In this document: one piece after another, positions 57,637-64,000 of the stretch
Layout: each line of letters starts with the position of its first letter
Numbering within the stretch: the first letter of the stretch is position 1
Translations under genes and position numbers: made by a program
Notes under the pieces: model-generated
Database searches by the model: none
What the model was told of the DNA's origin: nothing
Seen by the model: only the letters and a program-made list of their open reading frames with translations
Assembly: GCF_000524475.1 (NCBI RefSeq)
Contig: NZ_BAVQ01000036.1
Coordinates: 129,022-193,021, forward strand
DNA length: 64,000 bases
Origin: Tomitella biformata AHU 1821
GTDB lineage: Bacteria; Actinomycetota; Actinomycetes; Mycobacteriales; Mycobacteriaceae
Reading direction: 5' to 3'

Positions 57637-59193
57637 GTGCTCATAGGAGACATCCCGCGCAACAACGCGCGGCGGTACCCGCTCAAGCCGGCCATCGTGG
57701 AGGGGGACCGCACCTTCACCTGGCCGATGGTGGACGAGCGGGCCCGGCGGCTGGCGAACCACCTGACCACCAGCGGACTGGTCAAGGGCGACCGCGTCCT
57801 GGTGATCGCCAGGAACTGCGCCGAGTGGCCCGAGATCGCGTTCGGCCTGGCGAAGGCCGGGATCATCGCGGTGCCGGTCAACATCCGGCTCGCGCCGCAT
57901 GAGCTCGCGCACGTCCGGGACGACGCCGACGTCGCGGGCGCGATCGTGCACAGCGAGCAGTTGGAGAGGTTCGCGGACGAGCTGGCCGGGCTGCGCGCGG
58001 TGGTGCGGATCGGCGATGGGGCCATCGGAGTCGACTACGAGGAGTCGCTGGCGGCAGCGTCGACCGCGGATCCGACGCCGGCGGACCTGACGCCGGACGA
58101 TGTCTCGTTCATCCTCTACACCTCCGGCACCACGGGGCGCTCGAAGGGCGTCGTGAACACCCATCGGACCAACCTGGCGCAGGCGGTCGACACGAACCTG
58201 GTCACAGAGGGCAACCGGTCGGACGTCTTCCTGGCGACCACGCCGTTCTTCACGGCCGGCGGGATGGTGCGCACGGTGTCGTGGACGTACCTCGGCCAGA
58301 CGATGGTGATCCACAAGCGCTTCGACCCCCAGGCGGTGATCGACGAGATCGAGCGCAGCGGCGTCACCTTCACCACGTTCATCCCGACGATGCTGCAGCG
58401 GACCCTCCGGATCCTCGAGGAGGGCCCGGCGCGGGACATGTCGAGCCTGCGCCGGATCAGCTACGGGTCCTCGCCGGTGCCGCCCGGCCTGGCGCGCCAG
58501 GCGATGGACCTGCTCGGCTGCGACCTGCAGCAGCGCTACGGGCTGACCGAGTGCGGCGGCCAGGCGACGATTCTCACCCCGCAGGATCATCGGGACATGG
58601 TCGCGGGCAAGACCTCGATCATGACCTCATGCGGCCAGGAGACCCCGATGTGCGAAATCCGCATCGTCGACGCGGACGGCCACGACCTGCCCGCGGGCGA
58701 GGTGGGGGAGATCGTCATCGAGAGCCCCGCCAACGCCGTCCGGTACTGGAACAACCCGTCGCAGACCGCCGAGGCGTTCCGGCCGACCGGGCTGTGGTCC
58801 GGCGACCTCGGATACCTGGACGAGGAACGGTACCTGCACATCACCGGGCGCAAGACCGACATGATCATCTCGGGCGGCTTCAACGTGTACCCGGCCGAGA
58901 TCGAGCGCGTCATCGGGCAGCACCCCGGGGTGTACATGGTGGCCGTGGTCGGCAAGCCAGACGCCAAGTGGGGCGAGACCCCGGTGGCGGTCGTGGTGCC
59001 GCGCGAGGCCGGCGTCGACGAGGCCGCGCTGGCCGAGGAGTTGCGGTCGCTGTGCCGCGACGAGCTCGCCGGCTATAAGCAGCCCAGCGACTTCCTCTTC
59101 CGTGGGGAGCTCCCGCTGGGCCCGGCGGGCAAGATCCTCAAGCGCGCGATCGTCGAGGATCTGCTCCTCGCCGTGGGATCCGCGGCGCGGTGA
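57637..59193 (+). CDS. Acyl/aryl-CoA ligase (ANL family) 1
   Basis: A 518-aa AMP-forming CoA ligase: P-loop LYTSGTTGRSKGVV near residue 167, RYGLTECGGQ, WSGDLGYLDEERYLHITGRKTDMIISGGFNVYPAEIE and the C-terminal lysine in GPAGKILKR. The likely substrate is an aromatic or alicyclic acid handled by the Rieske enzyme or one of its products. GTG start with GAGG upstream. The 44 nt before it contain a weak GAAGGT/ACCTTC hairpin. Its stop overlaps the start of a second ligase. Confidence 0.9.
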   Translation: MLIGDIPRNNARRYPLKPAIVEGDRTFTWPMVDERARRLANHLTTSGLVKGDRVLVIARNCAEWPEIAFGLAKAGIIAVPVNIRLAPHELAHVRDDADVAGAIVHSEQLERFADELAGLRAVVRIGDGAIGVDYEESLAAASTADPTPADLTPDDVSFILYTSGTTGRSKGVVNTHRTNLAQAVDTNLVTEGNRSDVFLATTPFFTAGGMVRTVSWTYLGQTMVIHKRFDPQAVIDEIERSGVTFTTFIPTMLQRTLRILEEGPARDMSSLRRISYGSSPVPPGLARQAMDLLGCDLQQRYGLTECGGQATILTPQDHRDMVAGKTSIMTSCGQETPMCEIRIVDADGHDLPAGEVGEIVIESPANAVRYWNNPSQTAEAFRPTGLWSGDLGYLDEERYLHITGRKTDMIISGGFNVYPAEIERVIGQHPGVYMVAVVGKPDAKWGETPVAVVVPREAGVDEAALAEELRSLCRDELAGYKQPSDFLFRGELPLGPAGKILKRAIVEDLLLAVGSAAR

Positions 59194-60809
59194 TGGCCGA
59201 CTCCGGGGCCGCCGAGGCGACGATCCTCGGCCCGCCCGCCGACCCCCGGTTCGCCGGACTGCGTGCGGAGACGCTGTGGGAGCTGGCGAGCGCCCGCGCC
59301 GAAGCGACGCCGGACCTCGAGTTCGCGGTCGATGAACAGGGCCGGCGCTTCACGTTCGCGCAGTTCCGCGACCTGGTCGAGGCCACCGCCGCGACGCTGC
59401 GCCGGCGCGGTGTGCGCCCCGGCGACGTCGTGTCATGGCAGCTGCCCAACACCGTGGACGTGATGGCGTTGGCCGTCGCGCTCTCGCGGCTGGGCGCCGT
59501 GCAGAACCCGATCATCCCCATGCTGCGGGACTCCGAGGTCGAGTTCATCGTGGTTCAGGTGCGGGCGAATCTGTTGATCGTGCCGAGCACGTTCCGCGGG
59601 TACTCGCACGGCGAGATGGCCCATCGGGTGGCCGCGAACGTGCCCGGCCTGGACGTGATGGTGCTTTCGGACCTCTCGGACCTCGCGCCCGACGCCCGCC
59701 GCGGCGACGCGGCGGGGCCGGGCGAGCCGGTGCGCCGGCCCGCGGACGAGGCGGGCTGGGTCTTCTACACCTCCGGCACCACCGCCGCGCCCAAGGGCGT
59801 CAAGCACAACGACCTCGGATTGATCGCCGCCGCGCGGACCTTCAACACGAATCTGGAGGTCGGGCCACAGGATCGCTGCGCCGCATATGTGCCGATCGCG
59901 CACGTCGGTGGCATCGCCCACATGCTGCACGCGCTGCTCGTGGGGCACGTGCTGATCGTCAGCGCGGTGTTCAACCCCGAGGACAACGCGAACCAGCTCA
60001 TCGAGGAGCGGGCCACATTGATCGGCTCGGGCCTCCCCTTCACCAACGAGTATCTGCGGATCGCCGCCGAGCGGGGCGTCTCACCGCTGTTCCCACACTC
60101 GAGGGGCACCCTCGGGGGCGGCTCGGGCAGGCCCGCGTCGCTGAGCGCCGCGACGCGTGAGCGGCTCGGCGGGGTCGGCGTCATCTCCGGGTACGGCATG
60201 ACCGAGTGCCCGTACGTCACCTGGGGGACGCCGCACGACACCGACGCGCAGCACGCGGAATGCGAGGGCGTCCCGGGGGAGGGCGCGGAGGTGCGGATCG
60301 TCGGGCCGGACGAGCGGGTGCTCGCCGTGGGCGAGATCGGCGAGATCCGCGTGCGGGGCCCGCAGCTGTTCCTCGGCTATGTGGACGAGGCGCTGAACAA
60401 CGACGCGCTCGACGAGGAGGGGTTCTTCCGCAGCGGCGACCTTGGCTTCCTCGACGCAGACGGACGCCTCGGGGTGACCGGGCGCATCAAGGACACGATC
60501 GTCCGCAAAATGGAGAACATCTCCGCCCGGGAGGTGGAGGAGGCCCTGGTCGGGGACCCGGCAATCGGGGACCTGACCGTGATCGGGCTCCCCGATCCCG
60601 TGAGCGGGGAGCGGGTCTGCGCCGTCCTGGTGCCGGCGGATCCCGCGGCGCCTCCGACCCTGGACTCGGTGCGGGCATACCTGCGGACCACCACGTTGAA
60701 CCAGCGCAAGTATCCGGAGCAAGTCGAGATCGTCGACACGATTCCGCGCAACTCGCTGGGCAAGATCTCCAAGCCAGCACTGCGGAGGCGATATGCCGGT
60801 ACAAGCTGA
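59193..60809 (+). CDS. Acyl/aryl-CoA ligase (ANL family) 2
   Basis: A 538-aa AMP-forming CoA ligase, distinct from its neighbour: P-loop FYTSGTTAAPKGVK, GYGMTECPYVTWG, RSGDLGFLDADGRLGVTGRIKDTIVRKMENISAREVEE and the C-terminal lysine in NSLGKISK. The motif around KMENISAREVE replaces the common GGxNVYPxEIE and is seen in the cyclohexanecarboxylate/steroid-acid ligase-like group. ATG 59193 or GTG 59190; both overlap the stop of ligase 1. Two ligases in tandem suggest two acid intermediates. Confidence 0.89.
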   Translation: MADSGAAEATILGPPADPRFAGLRAETLWELASARAEATPDLEFAVDEQGRRFTFAQFRDLVEATAATLRRRGVRPGDVVSWQLPNTVDVMALAVALSRLGAVQNPIIPMLRDSEVEFIVVQVRANLLIVPSTFRGYSHGEMAHRVAANVPGLDVMVLSDLSDLAPDARRGDAAGPGEPVRRPADEAGWVFYTSGTTAAPKGVKHNDLGLIAAARTFNTNLEVGPQDRCAAYVPIAHVGGIAHMLHALLVGHVLIVSAVFNPEDNANQLIEERATLIGSGLPFTNEYLRIAAERGVSPLFPHSRGTLGGGSGRPASLSAATRERLGGVGVISGYGMTECPYVTWGTPHDTDAQHAECEGVPGEGAEVRIVGPDERVLAVGEIGEIRVRGPQLFLGYVDEALNNDALDEEGFFRSGDLGFLDADGRLGVTGRIKDTIVRKMENISAREVEEALVGDPAIGDLTVIGLPDPVSGERVCAVLVPADPAAPPTLDSVRAYLRTTTLNQRKYPEQVEIVDTIPRNSLGKISKPALRRRYAGTS

Positions 60810-60852
60810 ACACCAACTAGCAGTGACCGACAACGAAGGAGGCGTGCGAGAA

Positions 60853-61638
60853 ATGGCCGCAGAGGATTGCTTCACCACCATTGAATTCGAGGTGGCGGAC
60901 CACATCGCGACGATCACGCTCAACCGCCCAGACCGCTTGAACTGCTTCAACGAGGCGATGGCGGACGAGATCGCGGCCGTGTGGGCCCGGGTCCGCGATG
61001 ACGACGACATTCACGTCGCCGTGCTCCGGGCGAACGGCGACCGGGCGTTCTGCACCGGCGTGGATCTCAGCGCCGGCGCCTGGTGGTCGCACCTGAACAC
61101 GTGGAATCAGGAGGATCCGGGCATCCAACTGGGCCCCAAACAGCATCGGGTGTGGAAGCCGGTGGTGTGCGCGGTCCAGGGCATGGCCGCCGGCGGCGCG
61201 ATGTACTTCATCAACGAGTCCGACATCGTCATCTGCTCCTCGGACGCCACCTTCTTCGACCCGCACGCCAACGGCGGCATCGTCTCGGCGCTGGAGCCGA
61301 TCGGCATGCTCAACCGGGGCATTCCCCTCGGCGAAGTGTTGCGTTGGGCGCTGCTGGGCAGTGATGAGCGGATGACCGCGCAATCGGCGCTCCGGGCCGG
61401 GATCGTCACCGAGGTGACGGAGCCGGGCGAGCTGCGAGCTCGCGCGCACCAGTTGGCGACGGAGATCGCGGCGCGTCGGCCGGAGGCCATCCAAGGCACG
61501 GTCCGGGCGATCTGGGAGTCGCTGGACATGACGCCGACGACGGCGATGCGCAATGGGCTGTCCTACACCCAGATCGGCAACCAAGGCGAAGGCCGGACGG
61601 ACTCGCGCAAGAACAAGCGCGAACCGCGTTTCCGCTGA
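60853..61638 (+). CDS. Enoyl-CoA hydratase-like protein, atypical active site
   Basis: A 261-aa crotonase-fold protein: ITLNRPDRLNCFNEAM, FCTGVDLSAGAWW at the oxyanion hole, and AAGGAMYFINESDIVI, where the first hydratase Glu is missing. The second site reads FFDPHANGGIVSALEP. Residues such as H and D could support hydrolase or ring-opening C-C cleavage chemistry, but this is not assignable by eye. GGAGG lies 11 nt before the ATG; GTG 60844 is an alternative. It follows the ligases and precedes an aldehyde dehydrogenase. Confidence 0.83.
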   Translation: MAAEDCFTTIEFEVADHIATITLNRPDRLNCFNEAMADEIAAVWARVRDDDDIHVAVLRANGDRAFCTGVDLSAGAWWSHLNTWNQEDPGIQLGPKQHRVWKPVVCAVQGMAAGGAMYFINESDIVICSSDATFFDPHANGGIVSALEPIGMLNRGIPLGEVLRWALLGSDERMTAQSALRAGIVTEVTEPGELRARAHQLATEIAARRPEAIQGTVRAIWESLDMTPTTAMRNGLSYTQIGNQGEGRTDSRKNKREPRFR

Positions 61639-61666
61639 CCGCCTTCCATCGAGCAAGGAGCAAGCT

Positions 61667-63190
61667 GTGAATCTGATTGTGGACAACAGCGAAGTGGACA
61701 ATAGCGGCGCGGCGACCGAGGCAATTCGCACGTTTCCGCTGCTGATCGGCGGCGTCGCGGTGCCCGCCGCATCCGGTGCCACCTACGAGAGCGTGGACCC
61801 GTTCACCGGGCAGGCGTGGGTGCAGGTGCCGGACGGCGGTGCCGTGGACATCGACCGCGCTGTGCGCGCGGCGCGAGCCGCGCTGAACGGTCCGTGGGGG
61901 CAACTGACCGCCACCGCGCGCGGAAAGCTGCTGTGGCGGTTGAGCGAGATCATCGGCCGCGAGGCCGAGAACCTCGCGGATCTCGAGGTCCGCGACGGCG
62001 GGAAGCTGCTGCGGGAGATGTCCGGCCAGATGGCCAGCCTGCCGGACTACTACCGCTATTTCGCCGGCATGGCGGACAAGCTCGAGGGCAGCGTCATCCC
62101 CTCGGACAAGCCGAACTTCTTGATCTACACCAAGCATGAGCCAGTCGGCGTCGTCGGCGCGATCACGCCGTGGAACTCGCCGCTGCTGCTGCTGACGTGG
62201 AAGTTGGCGGCCGGCCTCGCCGCGGGCTGCACGTTCGTGATCAAGCCCAGCGACCACACGCCCGCGTCGACGTTGGCCTTCGCGCGGCTTTTCGAGGAGG
62301 CCGGGTTCCCGCCGGGCGTCGTCAACGTGGTGACCGGCTGGGGGCCCGAGACCGGCGCCGCGCTGGCCGCGCACCCCGGCGTGGACAAGATCGCGTTCAC
62401 AGGCTCGACGGAGACCGGCATCAAGGTCGGACAGGCGGCGCTGGCCAGCATGACGAGGCTGACGCTGGAGCTGGGCGGCAAGTCTGCGCAAGTGGTGTTC
62501 CCCGACGCGGACCTCGACGCGGCCGCCAACGGCGTGATCGCCGGCGTGTTCGCGGCCACCGGCCAGACCTGCCTGGCCGGCTCCCGGCTGCTGGTGCATG
62601 AGAGCGTCGCGGAGGAGCTGGTCGCCAAGATCGTCGCCCGGGCGTCGACGATCGTGGTGGGGGACCCCCACGATCCGGCGACCGAGATGGGGCCGGTGTC
62701 CAACGAGCAGCAGTACCAGAAGGTCCTCTCGCACTTCGCGTCCGCCCGGGCGGACGGCGCGACCATCGCGTACGGCGCAGAGCCGGTGGCCGAGCTCGGC
62801 GGCTTCTTCGTCAAGCCCACCATCCTCACCGACGTCACCCCCGAGATGCGGGCCGTCGCCGAGGAGGTCTTCGGCCCGGTGCTGGTGGTGCTGACGTTCG
62901 CCGACGAGGACGAGGCCGTCGCGATGGCCAACGGCACCGAGTTCGGGCTCGCGGGCTCGGTCTGGACTAAGGACGTGCACCGTGCGCACCGGGTCGCCGG
63001 CAATCTGCGGGCGGGCACGATCTGGATCAACTCGTACCGCGCGGTCTCTCCGAGCGTGCCGTTCGGCGGCATGGGATCCAGCGGCATCGGCCGTGAGAAC
63101 GGCATCGACGCGGTCAAGGATTTCACGGAGACCAAGGCCATCTGGGTGGAGCTCACCGGCGACACCCGGGACCCGTTCACCCTCGGCTGA
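61667..63190 (+). CDS. NAD(P)-dependent aldehyde dehydrogenase
   Basis: A 507-aa aldehyde dehydrogenase. TPWNSPLLLLTWKLAAGLA, FTGSTETG (cofactor), the general base Glu268 in LELGGK and the nucleophile Cys302 in GQTCLAG are all in place, as is the C-terminal PFGGMGSSGIGRENG. It oxidises an aldehyde to the acid; candidates are the aldehyde released by the HpaI-like aldolase or a retro-aldol product of the Ltp-type thiolase. GTG start with AAGGAG 6 nt upstream. Confidence 0.93.
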   Translation: MNLIVDNSEVDNSGAATEAIRTFPLLIGGVAVPAASGATYESVDPFTGQAWVQVPDGGAVDIDRAVRAARAALNGPWGQLTATARGKLLWRLSEIIGREAENLADLEVRDGGKLLREMSGQMASLPDYYRYFAGMADKLEGSVIPSDKPNFLIYTKHEPVGVVGAITPWNSPLLLLTWKLAAGLAAGCTFVIKPSDHTPASTLAFARLFEEAGFPPGVVNVVTGWGPETGAALAAHPGVDKIAFTGSTETGIKVGQAALASMTRLTLELGGKSAQVVFPDADLDAAANGVIAGVFAATGQTCLAGSRLLVHESVAEELVAKIVARASTIVVGDPHDPATEMGPVSNEQQYQKVLSHFASARADGATIAYGAEPVAELGGFFVKPTILTDVTPEMRAVAEEVFGPVLVVLTFADEDEAVAMANGTEFGLAGSVWTKDVHRAHRVAGNLRAGTIWINSYRAVSPSVPFGGMGSSGIGRENGIDAVKDFTETKAIWVELTGDTRDPFTLG

Positions 63191-63245
63191 CCAGGCCAGA
63201 TCCCGCATTGCCCCAGCAATACCACTAGCGAAGAAGGAATCCACA

Positions 63246-64000
63246 GTGAGCACAGCAGCACCAAGCACAGGCAAGATCGAGGCCGTCATCGTCGCTGGGG
63301 CCAGGACCGCGATCGGCTCCGCCTTCAAGGGCGCCCTGCGAGACACCACGGCGATGGAGCTCGCCGAGGTCGTCGTCAAGGAGGCGCAGCGGCGCTCCGG
63401 TCTGGACGTGTCCCAGATTGACGACATCATCCTGGCCGAGTCGAACTACGGCGGCGGCGACATCGCCCGGCACGCCGCGGTGACCGCGGGCATGACGCAG
63501 GTCCCAGGCCAGGCCGTGAACCGGCATTGCGCGGGCAGCCTCACCGCCATCGGCAACGCGGCCGCATCCGTCATCGCCGGCGCGGACCGGGCGGTCATCG
63601 CGGGCGGGACGCAGTCCACCTCGACCGGCCCGCTGCAGAAGTTCCGCACGCCCGGCACCGTGGACGAGTTCACCGACCGCTGGATGCCGCCGACGCACCC
63701 CAACACCCCCGACGCGCCCAACATGGACATGTCCATCACGGTGGGCTGGAACACCGCGGTCGAGGCGGACATCACCCGCGAGGAGATGGACGCGTGGTCG
63801 GCGCGCTCGCAGGAGCGTGCCATCGCCGCCATCGACTCGGGGGTCTTCGACGAGGAGATCGTGCCGGTGCAGGCCCTGCAGGCGGACGGCTCCCGGGTCG
63901 AGTTCGCGGTGGACGAGCACCCCCGACGCGGCTCCACGCTGGAGAAGCTGGCGGGTCTGAAGACGCTGCACCCCGAGATCGAGGGCTTCTCCATCACGGC
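63246..64000 (+). CDS. Acetyl-CoA acetyltransferase-like thiolase (3' end outside window)
   Basis: At least 251 residues of a canonical thiolase, cut by the window end. VIVAGARTAIGSAFKGAL opens the domain and the acyl-accepting Cys95 is in VNRHCAGSLTAIGNAA; MDMSITVGWNTAVEADITREEMDAWSARSQE follows. The C-terminal His and Cys motifs are not covered. It would cleave a 3-ketoacyl-CoA to acetyl- or propionyl-CoA. It starts at GTG with AAGGA upstream, 55 nt after the aldehyde dehydrogenase. Confidence 0.92.
   Translation, partial: MSTAAPSTGKIEAVIVAGARTAIGSAFKGALRDTTAMELAEVVVKEAQRRSGLDVSQIDDIILAESNYGGGDIARHAAVTAGMTQVPGQAVNRHCAGSLTAIGNAAASVIAGADRAVIAGGTQSTSTGPLQKFRTPGTVDEFTDRWMPPTHPNTPDAPNMDMSITVGWNTAVEADITREEMDAWSARSQERAIAAIDSGVFDEEIVPVQALQADGSRVEFAVDEHPRRGSTLEKLAGLKTLHPEIEGFSIT

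Noticed and set aside
1-64000. Whole-window look for tRNA/rRNA genes, CRISPR arrays, transposases and integrases
   Set aside because: None recognised; the many long minus/plus frames opposite real genes are shadow frames caused by high GC content.

Overview
High-GC actinobacterial DNA, most likely from the Mycobacteriales (Gordonia/Rhodococcus/Tsukamurella/Dietzia-like; the genus cannot be fixed from this window). The evidence is the menaquinone/phosphate neighbourhood at 10.3-18.4 kb (menE, two DUF3349 genes, a small two-helix membrane protein, a pit-type phosphate permease, menB, menC). Supporting it are an LmeA-like DUF2993 protein, a DUF732 lipoprotein, frequent GTG starts, ATGA/GTGA stop-start overlaps and an F420-type luciferase-like oxidoreductase. 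No rRNA, tRNA, CRISPR array, transposase or integrase was found.

Layout. 0.2-8 kb: secreted alpha/beta hydrolase, MarR regulator, 2-oxoglutarate/Fe(II) oxygenase diverging from a large SARP/AfsR-type regulator, and a DrrAB-like exporter. 8.1-10.2 kb: flotillin with an NfeD-like partner. 10.3-18.4 kb: men/pit block with a PHO-box-like repeat upstream of pit, a possible 33-aa microprotein, and a hotdog thioesterase between menB and menC. 18.4-64 kb: an almost unbroken catabolic region. It starts with an SDR/TetR pair and a visibly less GC-rich stretch (about 19-25.7 kb) holding an LLM oxidoreductase, an enoyl-CoA hydratase and a coupled acyl-CoA dehydrogenase pair. Then comes a plus-strand run: amidohydrolase, SDR, P450, enoyl-CoA hydratase, DUF35 protein, two SDRs, Baeyer-Villiger monooxygenase and two alpha/beta hydrolases. 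Opposing this is a coupled operon of two flavodiiron-type MBL proteins and a ketosteroid-dehydrogenase-like flavoprotein. After a DUF2889 protein and an orphan solute-binding lipoprotein, a long minus-strand operon (53.6 to 45.3 kb) carries a C-C hydrolase, HpaH-like hydratase, HpaI-like aldolase, acyl-CoA dehydrogenase pair, lipid-transfer-type thiolase, CoA ligase and tyrosine phosphatase. A divergent plus-strand operon (53.9 kb to the edge) carries a second lipid-transfer-type thiolase with a DUF35 partner, a two-subunit Rieske dioxygenase, two CoA ligases, an enoyl-CoA hydratase-like protein, an aldehyde dehydrogenase and a canonical thiolase cut by the window end.

How it may work together (inference): ring hydroxylation, dehydrogenation and Baeyer-Villiger oxidation, followed by ester/lactone and C-C bond hydrolysis, would feed CoA-ligase, acyl-CoA dehydrogenase, hydratase and aldolase/thiolase steps, as in degradation of steroids, terpenoids or alkyl-aromatics. 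The substrate is not evident. No extradiol dioxygenase and no ferredoxin or reductase for the Rieske enzyme is inside the window.

The most interesting signal is a shared promoter/operator module, TTGAC-N4-GTGA-N6-TCAC-N12/13-TGTCAGAA, in front of three separate units (amidohydrolase, MBL/flavoprotein operon, solute-binding protein). It suggests one undescribed regulon. A second is an 81-nt, nearly fully paired element between convergent genes at 22.4 kb.
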